The translations under genes and the position numbers were made by a program. Below are positions 44,809 to 54,205 of a stretch of 64,000 bases of DNA, one piece after another. Every line of letters starts with the position of its first letter. Position 1 is the first letter of the stretch. Below the pieces are notes generated by a model, which saw only the letters and a list, made by a program, of their open reading frames with translations, made no database searches and was not told the DNA's origin. The stretch lies in contig NZ_JAHUZF010000006.1 in the NCBI RefSeq assembly GCF_019218295.1, positions 1,860,001-1,924,000 on the forward strand. Direction: 5' to 3'. Origin of the DNA: Maritimibacter sp. DP1N21-5 (lineage in GTDB: Bacteria > Pseudomonadota > Alphaproteobacteria > Rhodobacterales > Rhodobacteraceae).

Positions 44809-46008
44809 ATGTTTGACGAATTGGGCTACGGCGCCACTGCGGGCGCCGAGCAGGATACTTTTTTGCATCCGCAGCATCGGGACGACGCGAAACGGGACAG
44901 ACTCGGCGGTTCGTACGCCGACGCAAGACGAGACCGACGCAGGGAAAAGCTGGCCTTCACGAGTGCTGCGCCGCAGCGCACCGTGGCGTCCACAAGGCCC
45001 CTGCGCAGTTGCGTGAGCGGCTACCTTCCCCGCAATCCCCTGCTGCATACGATCTATAACCGGGCCGTGGGCCTTGGGCTGCTGCTTGTCGCATCGCCTC
45101 TCCTGCTGGTGGTGACGTTCCTTGTGGCACTCACGCAGGGGCGGCCGATCTTCTACGGCGGAACCCGGCTGGGCAAGGACCGGCAGGCCTTCGAGATCTA
45201 CAAGTTCCGCACGCTCGACACCCGGGCGGCGCAGGCGCTGACCGGGAACAAGGTCTTGCCGCGCAATTCGGGGATCGAAACGCCGCTGGGGCGCTATCTG
45301 CGGGCCTCACGGCTCGACGAGTTGCCGCAGCTTCTCAACATCGTGCGGGGCGACATGAACATCGTGGGTCCCCGGCCCGTGCGCGACGTGATCGCCGCCA
45401 TCGAAGAGGCGAAGAACCCGAATTACGGCATCCGTTTCGCCGTGAAGCCCGGGCTGATCGGGCCGACACAGGTCTACATGTCGCATGGCACGTCCAAACG
45501 TCTGCGCGCGCGCTACAATTACAAACTCGCGACGCAGCCGGTGAGCTACCGTCATGAAGTGGCGCTATTTGTTTCCGTCGCGCTCGCGGTTCTGGCCAAG
45601 TCGGTGCGGCTGATCGGGCAGAAGCTCGTGGGGTCGAACCCGCGTCGCAAGGCCGATGACTGGGGCCTGACCTATGCCTGCCAGTCGGGGATCAATGCAA
45701 CGGTCTGGCAGGTCGAGGGCTTCGACCTTGCGCTCCAGCACCGCAATTACCGCGGCGAGGGCCAGATCCTGATCCGCACCGGGCACGGTCTTCGGCGCGC
45801 CTCGGTCCGGCTGGTGCCCATCGAAAGCGACGCGCGTGGAATGACCCATCGGATGGAACCGAAGATCGAATTCGCCTCGCATCTGATCGACCGCTATCTG
45901 ATGGACGATCCGGTCATCGCGCCGCGTCCGCCCCGCCGCAAGCGCGAGCAGGCACGTGTCGCCATCGTGGAAAAACACCTCGCACTGGCGCAGGTTTCGG
46001 GCCAGTAA
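44809..46008 (+). CDS. Initiating undecaprenyl-phosphate sugar-1-phosphate transferase with long terminal extensions
   Basis: The 399-residue protein carries the bacterial sugar transferase domain in the middle (about 80-265): one membrane span (LGLLLVASPLLLVVTFLVAL), EIYKFRTLDT, and LDELPQLLNIVRGDMNIVG followed by PRP. It would load the first sugar-phosphate on the lipid carrier. Unusually there is an arginine-rich, probably disordered N-terminus of about 75 residues. There is also a C-terminal extension of about 125 residues (from DDWGLTYACQSG) that contains a beta-rich segment and could be a PilZ-like or other ligand domain. Neither extension is part of the normal enzyme. Confidence 0.82.
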   Translation: MFDELGYGATAGAEQDTFLHPQHRDDAKRDRLGGSYADARRDRRREKLAFTSAAPQRTVASTRPLRSCVSGYLPRNPLLHTIYNRAVGLGLLLVASPLLLVVTFLVALTQGRPIFYGGTRLGKDRQAFEIYKFRTLDTRAAQALTGNKVLPRNSGIETPLGRYLRASRLDELPQLLNIVRGDMNIVGPRPVRDVIAAIEEAKNPNYGIRFAVKPGLIGPTQVYMSHGTSKRLRARYNYKLATQPVSYRHEVALFVSVALAVLAKSVRLIGQKLVGSNPRRKADDWGLTYACQSGINATVWQVEGFDLALQHRNYRGEGQILIRTGHGLRRASVRLVPIESDARGMTHRMEPKIEFASHLIDRYLMDDPVIAPRPPRRKREQARVAIVEKHLALAQVSGQ

Positions 46009-46058
46009 GGGACGGCCCCCCGCCCTGCCACCGGGTGGAACCCTAGCCGGAGTGACCT

Positions 46059-47159
46059 GTGCCGCCTGACGCGCCCGAAATCGGGATCTTCCTGCCGCAT
46101 CTGCGGACCGGCGGGATCGAACGAAGCATGATCCGGCTGTCCCCGCTCCTCGAGGAGCAGGGGTTCCGGGTCCGGTTCCTGTTGCAGCGGGCCGAGGGCG
46201 ATCTTCTGGAGCGGGCCGGGTCGGTCGCCGATCTGGGGGCGGGCGGTATGCTGGCAGCGGCCCGGGCGCTGGAGCGCGAGCTGCGCGCCCGGCCCGTGGA
46301 CATCCTTCTGAGCGCCACCAACGCGACCAATATCGCCGCTTTGATTGCCGCACGGCGCCTGCGCCGGTCGGCGGTGCCCACTGCACCCGCAGTGATCATT
46401 GGCGAGCATATCCCGGTGCGCGCCTTCCTTGCCACGCGCAAGCGTCCCTGGCTGCGCCCGGCGATCATGCGGGCGCTCTATGGCGGCGCCGATGCTCTGG
46501 TTGCACCGAGCCGACCGATCCTCGATGAACATGCCGCTATGCTCGGGCGTGCCTGTCCGCCGTTGAAGGAGCTGCCCAACCCGGTGGTAACGGAAGTATC
46601 CTCCCGCCCGCTTGCGCCGCAGGCCCGGCGGATCGTGAGCCTTGGACGGTTGAGTGCCGAGAAGGATTTCGCGCTCGCGCTTCGGGTCATGGCGGAACTG
46701 CCCGACGACTTCACGCTTACGCTCTTTGGCGAGGGTGATGAGCGAGAAGCGCTGGCTCGGGACATCGCGTCGCTGGAAATTTCGGAGCGGGTGACGCTCG
46801 CCGGGCGAACCGAAAACCCGGCCGAGGCGATGCGCGACGCGGATCTGTTTCTGTGCACCTCCAAGGTCGAAGGCTTCGGCAACGCCATCGTTGAGGCGCA
46901 ATCGGTCGGGCTGCCGGTGGTGTCGGTCGACTGCCCCTTCGGGCCCGCGATCCTTCTGGCGGACGGCGCCGGGTGCCTCGTGCCAAACCGGGACGCCGCG
47001 GCGATCGCCTGGGCGTTGAGCCGCTTTTCCGAGGACCGGGAAGCGCGCGAGGCGGCACAGGGCGTTGGCCTCGCACGCGCCGGGAAATACACTGTCGCGG
47101 CTTCGGCGGCGGCCTATGCCGCGTTGTTTTCCGAGGTGCTCGCCGCGCGGGGACGGTAG
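46059..47159 (+). CDS. Glycosyltransferase family 4 (GT-B fold)
   Basis: The 366-residue protein starts with GTG after GGAG and has a GT-B fold: N-terminal LRTGGIERSMIRLSPLLEEQ (about 14-33), C-terminal domain from VSLGRLSAEKDF (about 193-204), and the nucleotide-sugar site CTSKVEGFGNAIVEAQSVGL (about 268-287). The E-x7-E spacing is seen in EGFGNAIVE. It follows the sugar transferase by 50 bases and probably adds the second sugar. Its 3' end overlaps the convergent sulfotransferase gene by 46 bases. Confidence 0.85.
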   Translation: MPPDAPEIGIFLPHLRTGGIERSMIRLSPLLEEQGFRVRFLLQRAEGDLLERAGSVADLGAGGMLAAARALERELRARPVDILLSATNATNIAALIAARRLRRSAVPTAPAVIIGEHIPVRAFLATRKRPWLRPAIMRALYGGADALVAPSRPILDEHAAMLGRACPPLKELPNPVVTEVSSRPLAPQARRIVSLGRLSAEKDFALALRVMAELPDDFTLTLFGEGDEREALARDIASLEISERVTLAGRTENPAEAMRDADLFLCTSKVEGFGNAIVEAQSVGLPVVSVDCPFGPAILLADGAGCLVPNRDAAAIAWALSRFSEDREAREAAQGVGLARAGKYTVAASAAAYAALFSEVLAARGR

Positions 47160-48037
47160 CCGGTCTGGCTCCAGACCCAGTCGGGCCAGTCGCCGCCACT
47201 TGCCGCGGCGCGGGCCTTGTCGCGGCGCAATTGCCAGCGGCGCAACAGGGACAAGGGCACGAGCCCGGCGAGAACCGCCGTCAGTCCGACCAAGACGCGA
47301 AACCCCGGTCCGGGCGCGGCGCGACCTTTGCCGGAGAAAGAGGAATTGGCGGCATAGCGACTCGTCATCGCGGCGCTGTCGGACGGCAGGTCCATGTAGG
47401 CCAGAAGCCGTGTCCGAAGCGGGCCATCGTCGGCCAGGAGGTCCTCGTAGCGCAGGAGCATCCCCTGCCCTCTCCGCGCAAGGCGGCGCATCTCGCGGCG
47501 GTAAAGGACCGCGACGACGGTGCCCCGGATGATGTCGAGCATCAGCCGAAGACCCGGCTTGGGGTCGCGGCCAAAGCCATGCAGGCGCGACTGGACGAGC
47601 GGAACCAGCGCCCGTTCGACCATGAGGAAACGCGCCTCGGGGATCGCGACGCGGATTTCGGCGGCGAGCAGCGTGTGATGGGGCGACTTTTCGATCCAGA
47701 GGTCGGCGCCCTGTGCGGCGCAGAAGGCCTCCATAACGCGGCGAAACACCTCGGCGGGGCTGCCCGCACCCTCCATCGCTCGCAGCAGCGCATCCGGGTC
47801 GAGCCCGGTCAGGCGGGCGTAGTCACTGGCAAAGAAGGCCTCTGCGAAGGCCGCGCGGACGCCGGGGTCGTGCCAGTCACTGAAGTGGCGCGCGAAATGC
47901 GAGAAGAAGACGCTTTCGTGTACACCGTGGTGGTCGGGATGCTGGACCGCCGCCACCCCGGCCACGGCGGCGAGCTGATTGGCGAGCCACGTGGTCCCGG
48001 AACGTTGCAGGCCGAGGATGAAGACCGGCGGCTTCAC
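47114..48037 (-). CDS. Sulfotransferase family protein
   Basis: The 307-residue protein begins VKPPVFILGLQRSGTTWLAN, where GLQRSGTTW is the 5'-phosphosulfate (PAPS) loop, and has a LLRYEDLL segment in the second half as in sulfotransferases. The chosen GTG start at 48037 overlaps the GT2 stop (GTGA). A short hydrophobic stretch near residues 245-260 may be a membrane anchor. It is the third gene of a minus-strand glycosyltransferase operon, so the likely acceptor is a sugar of the exopolysaccharide. A sulfated polymer would suit a marine bacterium, which is inference. Confidence 0.78.
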   Translation of the reverse strand: MKPPVFILGLQRSGTTWLANQLAAVAGVAAVQHPDHHGVHESVFFSHFARHFSDWHDPGVRAAFAEAFFASDYARLTGLDPDALLRAMEGAGSPAEVFRRVMEAFCAAQGADLWIEKSPHHTLLAAEIRVAIPEARFLMVERALVPLVQSRLHGFGRDPKPGLRLMLDIIRGTVVAVLYRREMRRLARRGQGMLLRYEDLLADDGPLRTRLLAYMDLPSDSAAMTSRYAANSSFSGKGRAAPGPGFRVLVGLTAVLAGLVPLSLLRRWQLRRDKARAAASGGDWPDWVWSQTGYRPRAASTSENNAA

Positions 48038-49209
48038 CGTTCGGCCTCGTCCGTCGCGGCACCCATGTCGCGCACCGGGGTCCAGACCGACACACGCTCG
48101 CCCCGGTAATAGCGCCAAAGCCCGATGAGCATGGCGAGGTTCGATATGACGAAGAACATCAGCGGGCCTACGAGCGGCAGGCGGCGCAGTTCGGGCCGGA
48201 CCCAGGCGGCGAGAACCAGCGCATAGGCCGCCGTCTGGAGCGAACCCAGCCACGACCAGAAGGGCGTCGTGCCGATAAGGAGCAGATTGGTCACGAAGGC
48301 TGCGATCAGGAAGACCGGGACGAGGCGGCGCAGGAACTTGTGCGAAAAGAGCTGCCAGCCATAAAGCCCGGTGCGCGCCGGGTTCATCAGGTGGCGCATC
48401 TGCATGAGCGCGGCCCAGCCCATCACGGTCGAACGCACCCGGCGGGCCATTTCGTCGCCCGCGCGTTCGGTGACATGCTCCCGTGCCTGCGCTCGGGGCT
48501 CGAAAGCGAGGCGGAAGCCCTGGTCGACGACACGGGTCGACATGAGGAAATCATCGGCCACGCCCTGCGGCAAAGGCGCGGTGAGCGTGCGGCGGATCGC
48601 ATAGAGCGAGCCTTGCGCCGAGACGACGCCGCCCAGATCGCTCTCCGCCTGCTTCATCGCTTGGTCATATCGCCAGAAGAAACCGTCCGCCTTCGCGATG
48701 TCGCCGGTGCGGGCCACGGTGATCTTGCCGCAGACGCCGCCGACCTCGGGGTCCTCGAAGTGGCGCATGATCGCGGCCATCGCCCCGTCGTCCAGAAGCC
48801 CGTTCGCGTCGGAGAAGATGATGACGTCGCCTGCGCAGGCCGCGAGCCCCTGATTGAGCGCGCCGAGCTTGCCGGCACGTCCCGGCGTTTCGATGACCTC
48901 GACCCGGGGATCCTCGATCCCCCGCGCGATGGCCAGGGTGTCGTCTGTCGAGCCGTCCGACACGACAATGACCCGGACAGCGTGCCCATGGGGGTTCGAC
49001 TGCGCGAGCGTGTTGGCGATCTTGGCCTCGATATGGTCGGCCTCGTTGTGGGCAGGGATCAGGAAGTCCACGTTGCGCGGCTGGACCGTCTGGGCGAGCC
49101 TGCGACGGCCGCGCAGCTTCCACAGCGCAAGGAGCGCGAGCGGATAGCCAACGATGGCATAGGCGATCAGGGCGACGGCGACCCAGAAGATCGCGGCGGT
49201 CAGGATCAT
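48034..49209 (-). CDS. Glycosyltransferase family 2, membrane-bound
   Basis: A 391-residue processive-type GT2: N-terminal membrane span (about 3-30), GT-A domain with DFLIPAHNEADHIE (about 48-61), VVSDGSTDDT (about 82-91), the metal-binding FSDANGLLDD (about 131-140) and a late RARxW-like region, then about three C-terminal spans. It overlaps both neighbours by 4 bases. The layout is similar to hyaluronan/cellulose-synthase-like transferases, though it lacks a clear QxxRW motif, so processivity is uncertain. Confidence 0.85.
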   Translation of the reverse strand: MILTAAIFWVAVALIAYAIVGYPLALLALWKLRGRRRLAQTVQPRNVDFLIPAHNEADHIEAKIANTLAQSNPHGHAVRVIVVSDGSTDDTLAIARGIEDPRVEVIETPGRAGKLGALNQGLAACAGDVIIFSDANGLLDDGAMAAIMRHFEDPEVGGVCGKITVARTGDIAKADGFFWRYDQAMKQAESDLGGVVSAQGSLYAIRRTLTAPLPQGVADDFLMSTRVVDQGFRLAFEPRAQAREHVTERAGDEMARRVRSTVMGWAALMQMRHLMNPARTGLYGWQLFSHKFLRRLVPVFLIAAFVTNLLLIGTTPFWSWLGSLQTAAYALVLAAWVRPELRRLPLVGPLMFFVISNLAMLIGLWRYYRGERVSVWTPVRDMGAATDEAER

Positions 49210-50411
49210 GGGGTGGTCTCCTCGATCCGGCGCAGGAGCGCCTCGGCGGTTTCGTCGATGTCGAACTCGGCTTCGACCTTGGCGCGGCCGCGCCGGCCCA
49301 TCGCTGCGGCGGCGGGATAGTCGGAGGCAAGGCTCATAAGCGCCCGGGTGAGCGCGGCTTCGTCGCCGGGCTCGGTCAGGAACCCGGTCTCGCCGTCCAC
49401 GACCAGTTCCGGGATGCCCGAGAGGCGCGAGGTGACGACGGGACGAGCCTCGGCCAGCGCCTCCATGAGGACGACGGGGATCCCTTCGGACCGGCCTCCC
49501 GCCCCTTCGACCGAGGGCACGATGACCGCATGGGCGGCGCGCATCGCGGCCCGCACCGCACCTGCGTCACGTGGCCCGTGAAAGGTGATCCGGTCGGCAA
49601 GCGGGGCGGCCTGCGCCCGGAGCGCCGGCTCCATCGAACCGCCGCCAATCACGTCGAGATGCCAGGCAAGATCCTCGGGGAGTGCCGCGAGCGCGGCGAT
49701 CAGGTGTTGCACGCCCTTGCGCGGAAGGAGCGCGCCGACGAAGAGCAAGCGGAGGGGAATCGTGGCATCCGGCGGCGGCGGAAGCGGCGCAGGATTGCCC
49801 AGCGCGACGCCGCAGTGAAGCACCTCGACCTGGCCCGCAGGCACCCCCGGGACGGCCTCGATGAAGTCCTTGTTGAACCGCGATATGGCGCGGACGAACC
49901 GGGCGGCGCGGGCCTTGGTCGCGAGCAGGCCCTGCGTCAGGAAGATGTCATGGGCATGGGCCGAGAAACTGAAGGGCACGCCGGAGAAGGTCGAAATGAT
50001 CCAGGCAGCGGTGGCGGGATAGCCCGCGAACTCGGCATGGATATGCGCGGTTCCATCGCGGCGCAGCTGTCGCGCCATGGCGAGGGACTTGGGCAGAATG
50101 GCGAGAGAGGCAGTCAGCCGGGAAGGCTCGCGCCAGAAGGCCGCGACGAGCCGCGCGACGACCGGCAAGAACAGAGCCGGACGCGACAATCCCCAGAGAA
50201 GGCCGACGAGGCTTTCGCCTGTGATCCAAGGCAGGCCGATGCCACGCGCCACCACATGGGCGGCGTCGGGATGGGTGACTTCGCCGTGGCGGAACGGTTT
50301 GAGGTGAAACACGCCCAGATCGTGGCCGCGTGCCAAAAAATGGCGCGCGTTCGCGAGAACGAAGGTTTCCGTCACCTTCGGAAAATCACTGACCACAATC
50401 AAAATGCGCAT
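49206..50411 (-). CDS. Glycosyltransferase family 4 (colanic-acid-type)
   Basis: A 401-residue GT-B enzyme starting MRILIVVSDFPKVTETFVL, the typical beginning of the WcaL/ExpE-like subgroup. It has HIHAEFAGYPATAAW (about 123-137), FVGALLPRKGVQHLI (about 221-235) and the donor-site PVVLMEALAEARPVV. It is the first gene of the glycosyltransferase-sulfotransferase operon. The 249-base gap to the next plus-strand gene (50412-50660) should contain divergent promoters; I see no gene there. Confidence 0.87.
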   Translation of the reverse strand: MRILIVVSDFPKVTETFVLANARHFLARGHDLGVFHLKPFRHGEVTHPDAAHVVARGIGLPWITGESLVGLLWGLSRPALFLPVVARLVAAFWREPSRLTASLAILPKSLAMARQLRRDGTAHIHAEFAGYPATAAWIISTFSGVPFSFSAHAHDIFLTQGLLATKARAARFVRAISRFNKDFIEAVPGVPAGQVEVLHCGVALGNPAPLPPPPDATIPLRLLFVGALLPRKGVQHLIAALAALPEDLAWHLDVIGGGSMEPALRAQAAPLADRITFHGPRDAGAVRAAMRAAHAVIVPSVEGAGGRSEGIPVVLMEALAEARPVVTSRLSGIPELVVDGETGFLTEPGDEAALTRALMSLASDYPAAAAMGRRGRAKVEAEFDIDETAEALLRRIEETTP

Positions 50412-50660
50412 TCGGTGCTCGTCTCGGTGCGGCCGTGTCGATGCCGGCCGCCGTTGGGAATCGTTCCTAGGCTAACTTCATGTCAAGAATACGGAAGTCT
50501 TGGTGACGTTCCTTGTCGCCGCATGGCAAGGTTCCCTGAGGCGCAGCCCTGCCTCAATAGAGAATATTTGCCACTCGAATGAGCCGGGCCCTATGGTGGA
50601 CGGACCCTGCAGCGGCGCTTCAGGGAGGGGCGGCGGGGCGCGTCGGGAGGGACGAGCAAG

Positions 50661-51497
50661 GTGGAGACAACTGACGACAGCGTGGCGCGGTCGATTGTAG
50701 AGAGTGCCGCGCGTGCAGCGCGGCTTCGGCAGCGCAAGCGGGTGCTTCTGTGGCTGTCCTGGATCGTCATTGCGCTCATGCTTCTGGTCACGATGGAGGT
50801 CATCAACCGGATCGCCGGCAAACTGGTCATGCCAAGCCCGGTGGAGGTGGTCCGGCGCGGGATCGAGATGACCGGGGACGGCACCATTCCCCACGCGCTC
50901 GGCGAATCCCTGACAGTTCTCTTTCTGGGCTATGCGCTCGCCGCGGTGACGGGGATCGGCTTCGGCATCCTCTTGGGCGGTATTCCGTTCGCAGGCAAGG
51001 TCTTCGACCCCTTCGTGAACGCGATGAACTCGACCCCGGGCGCGGCCTTCATCCCGCTGATCATCGTCTGGTTCGGGCTTTATACCGAGGCGAAGGTCGT
51101 CGTCGTGTGGAACGCGGCGCTCTTTCCGATCCTGATCAACACCGCCGCCGGGATCGCCAATGCGAACCGGGAGCTGACCGAGATGGCGCAGTCCTTCGGG
51201 GCCGGCAAACGCGCGCTCTTCTGGCAGGTGATGGTGCCGGATGCGCTGCCCTCGATCCTCTCTGGTCTGCGCATCGGGGCGGCGATTTCGACCGTGGGCA
51301 CCGTGATCGCGGAACTGACCATGGCGCAGTCGGGACTGGGTGGGCTCCTCGTCGCAGCAGGCAACCGGTTCCAGATGGATCGCTATTTTGCGGTGGTAAT
51401 CGTGCTCATGGCACTGGGCACGCTGATCACCGCGCTCCTGCGCTATGCGGAACGCCGCCTCGGGCGCTGGCGCGTGTCGATGGCCGAGGGGCGCTGA
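50661..51497 (+). CDS. ABC transporter permease, SsuC/TauC (nitrate-taurine) type
   Basis: This is the inner-membrane subunit of an importer of the NitT/TauT class. The 278 residues include a soluble leader, about six spans and the EAA loop region LTEMAQSFGAGKRALFWQVM followed by VPDALPSILSGLRIG (about 171-206). It starts with GTG after GGGAGG. The ATPase gene follows after 2 bases; the substrate-binding protein is encoded at the end of the operon. Known substrates of the class include sulfonates, nitrate, thiamine precursors and aromatic acids, so this cannot be decided here. Confidence 0.88.
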   Translation: METTDDSVARSIVESAARAARLRQRKRVLLWLSWIVIALMLLVTMEVINRIAGKLVMPSPVEVVRRGIEMTGDGTIPHALGESLTVLFLGYALAAVTGIGFGILLGGIPFAGKVFDPFVNAMNSTPGAAFIPLIIVWFGLYTEAKVVVVWNAALFPILINTAAGIANANRELTEMAQSFGAGKRALFWQVMVPDALPSILSGLRIGAAISTVGTVIAELTMAQSGLGGLLVAAGNRFQMDRYFAVVIVLMALGTLITALLRYAERRLGRWRVSMAEGR

Positions 51498-51499
51498 TC

Positions 51500-52357
51500 G
51501 TGACCGAACCGCTGATTTCGCTGCGCCATGTGGGCAAGTGGTTCAAGGATGGCCGGGTGGTGGCGCTCGAGGATGTGTCGCTCGACATCCACAAAGGCGA
51601 GTTCGTGAGCCTCGTGGGGCCGAGCGGATGCGGCAAGACGACCCTGCTTCGCCTCATGAACGGGCTGATCGCGCCTGACGTCGGCGAGGTTCTGGTGCGA
51701 GGCAAGCCCCCCACGCCCGAGGCTGATCTGGCCATGGTGTTCCAGTCGGCGCGGCTTCTGCCCTGGCGCAGCGTGGCGGGGAACATCGAGTTCGTCCTCG
51801 CCCTGCGCGGGTTGTCACGGCAGGCGCGGGCCGAACGCGCGATGAACCTGCTGGGCGTCGTGGGGCTTCGCGACTTTGCCGATGCCTATCCGCACGAATT
51901 GTCCGGCGGCATGCAGCAGCGCGTCGGGCTGGCGCGGGCGCTTGCCGTGGAGCCCGAAGTGCTCCTGATGGACGAACCTTTCGCCGCGCTCGACGCCATG
52001 ACGCGCGAGACCCTGCGCGCGGAGCTTCACCGGCTTTGGGCGCGCCGCCGAATGGGCATCGTCTTCGTGACCCATGACATCGACGAAGCGATCTTCCTGT
52101 CGCAGCGGATCGTGTTGCTGCGGCCCCGGCCGGGGCGGGTCGATACCGTGATGGAGGTCGACCTGCCCGAAGCACGCGCCGATGCCGACCTGCGCGCCTT
52201 GCCCGCCTTCGCCGACCTGCGGGGCGAGCTTTGGCGGCGCATTCAGGGGATGGCGGGGGACGGGGCCGCGCTCGAGGAACTGGCCCATGCCTTCGACACG
52301 GAACTTGCGCCGGAGGATGGGTCGCGCTCGCCCGTTGACCCCCGCCCAAGGTCGTAA
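51500..52357 (+). CDS. ABC transporter ATPase, SsuB/TauB type
   Basis: A 285-residue single-domain ATPase with Walker A GPSGCGKTTLLRLMNG (about 37-52), signature LSGGMQQRVGLARAL (about 134-148) and Walker B VLLMDEPFAALDAM (about 155-168), followed by the switch histidine in FVTHDIDEA. GTG at 51500 is the start; the frame is open much further upstream only as a shadow of the permease. The C-terminal 50 residues are an acidic extension not needed for ATPase function. Confidence 0.9.
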   Translation: MTEPLISLRHVGKWFKDGRVVALEDVSLDIHKGEFVSLVGPSGCGKTTLLRLMNGLIAPDVGEVLVRGKPPTPEADLAMVFQSARLLPWRSVAGNIEFVLALRGLSRQARAERAMNLLGVVGLRDFADAYPHELSGGMQQRVGLARALAVEPEVLLMDEPFAALDAMTRETLRAELHRLWARRRMGIVFVTHDIDEAIFLSQRIVLLRPRPGRVDTVMEVDLPEARADADLRALPAFADLRGELWRRIQGMAGDGAALEELAHAFDTELAPEDGSRSPVDPRPRS

Positions 52358-52463
52358 TTGGGAAAACGAATTTCCGGCATAGAGTGCCTGAACACGCGTC
52401 ACGGCGTTAGATTTCCCTACCGTAACGGCGGGGCACAATCCGCGCGCGGTGGGAGGAAAGACC

Positions 52464-54176
52464 ATGGCAACGCTCAATGCCGGATCGTTCGATCCGATCG
52501 GCGAAGCCGACTGGTCACGCGACTTCGCGGGCCATTTGCTTGAACGGGCGGGCTTCGGCGGCACGCCCGAGGAGATCGACCGGCTGGCCGCCATGACGCC
52601 CGAGGCCGCGGTCGAGGCGATGCTCACGGGCAGCGACACCTCTGCCTTGCCCGCCTTCGACCCCTCTGGTGTCTGGGACGAAAGCCTGAAGGATTTCCCC
52701 CCGAGCCGGCCCGCCGCGACCGAACTCGCCGAACGCACCGGCGAGGCGATGGGCGTCAAGGTCAAACCCGGCGGAGCCCGCCCGCTTCAGCCGGTGACCG
52801 ACCGCTTCTTCTACTGGCTCAGGGCGACGCTTCTGGAAACCCGGAGGCTTGGGTTCTGGTGGATGAACCGCATGGTGGCGAGCCCGCATCCGCTCGAAGA
52901 AAAGATGACGCTCTTCTGGCATGGGCATTTCGCGACGAGCGAGGAAAAGCTGCGCGACTACCGAAAGATTCAGCAACAGATCGACACGCTGCGCCGGGGT
53001 GCGCTCGGAAATTTCGGAACCCTCCTCAGTGACGTGTCCAAGGACGCGGCCATGCTGGTCTTCCTCGATGCCGCCCATAACGTGAAGGGCGCGCCGAACG
53101 AGAACTTCGGGCGTGAGGTCATGGAGCTTTTCACGATGGGGGTCGGAAATTACTCCGAGACCGACATCCGCGAAGCTGCTCGTGCCTTCACCGGCTGGGG
53201 CAACAACGACCTCGACTTCCGCTTCGACGCGGAGAAACACGACGACGGCGAGAAGCGGTTCCTGGGCCGGACCGGACGCTTCGACGGCGATGACATCCTG
53301 CGCATCATCCTCGAACAGGAGGCGACCGGGAATTACATCGCGGCGAAGATTTATCGCTTCTTCGTCCGAGACAGCGTCTCGCCGGAGCTGGCCGCGACGC
53401 TCGGAGCGTTGCTGCGCAACGCCGATTACGAGATCACGCCCTTCCTGCGCACCCTGTTCCTGTCGCAGGATTTCTATGCCGAACCCTCGCGCGCGTCGCA
53501 CATCAAGTCGCCCACGGAACTGGTCATCTCGACCTACCGCAAGCTCGGGCTCGACACCCTGCCCGGTGTGCCCGACCCCTATACCGTGGGCAAGACGCTG
53601 GGGCAGATCCTGCTCTATCCGCCCACCGTTGCGGGCTGGGGCGAAGGGAGAAGCTGGATTACGCCGGGGCTTCTGTTCGAACGGGGAAATTTCGCGCAGG
53701 CGGTCTTATTCCCCGACATGATCAGCTTTCGGGACCCCAATCTCGACCCGGGCGGCGAGGTGCGCCGGGTCAACCGAAACATCAACGAGGGGATGGAGAT
53801 CACGGCGGCCACGCTGGAAGACGGGGCCGCCGACAGCTCGACACAAGGTATTCGCGAGACCTTCAACACCCGCTACGCGAGCCTCCAGGGCTGGCAGGAG
53901 GCGATGCGACGCGTGAAACCGACACCGCGAACGCCGGGGCAGTTCCGCCTGTCCGCGATGATCGGTCCTGCCCGCACACCCGCCGAGGCGGTGGACGCGC
54001 TGGCCGACCGGTTCCTGCGCAGCCCCCTCGACCCGCCCGCACGCGACGCGATGATCGCGAGCCTCACGCGCGAGATCGGGACAGAGGACCTTGCCGACGC
54101 GGGGAGTTATCTCGAACATCCCCTCCGCCTCGTTGCCCACGGGATCATGAGCACGCCGCAATACCAACTGGCCTGA
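52464..54176 (+). CDS. DUF1800 family protein
   Basis: The 570-residue protein has the DUF1800 start HLLERAGFGGTPEEIDRL (about 24-41), the central LFWHGHFATSEEK (about 151-163), and the family landmarks GREVMELFTMGVGNYSETD (about 217-235) and AARAFTGW. The ATG at 52464 follows GGAGGAAAG. No clear signal peptide is seen. DUF1800 genes nearly always pair with DUF1501 genes, as here; the pair has been linked with exported or surface functions but has no established biochemistry. Unusually, it is embedded between ABC transporter genes. Confidence 0.85.
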   Translation: MATLNAGSFDPIGEADWSRDFAGHLLERAGFGGTPEEIDRLAAMTPEAAVEAMLTGSDTSALPAFDPSGVWDESLKDFPPSRPAATELAERTGEAMGVKVKPGGARPLQPVTDRFFYWLRATLLETRRLGFWWMNRMVASPHPLEEKMTLFWHGHFATSEEKLRDYRKIQQQIDTLRRGALGNFGTLLSDVSKDAAMLVFLDAAHNVKGAPNENFGREVMELFTMGVGNYSETDIREAARAFTGWGNNDLDFRFDAEKHDDGEKRFLGRTGRFDGDDILRIILEQEATGNYIAAKIYRFFVRDSVSPELAATLGALLRNADYEITPFLRTLFLSQDFYAEPSRASHIKSPTELVISTYRKLGLDTLPGVPDPYTVGKTLGQILLYPPTVAGWGEGRSWITPGLLFERGNFAQAVLFPDMISFRDPNLDPGGEVRRVNRNINEGMEITAATLEDGAADSSTQGIRETFNTRYASLQGWQEAMRRVKPTPRTPGQFRLSAMIGPARTPAEAVDALADRFLRSPLDPPARDAMIASLTREIGTEDLADAGSYLEHPLRLVAHGIMSTPQYQLA

Positions 54177-54205
54177 AGGCCGCGCGAACACTTCGGGAGG
54201 AGACG

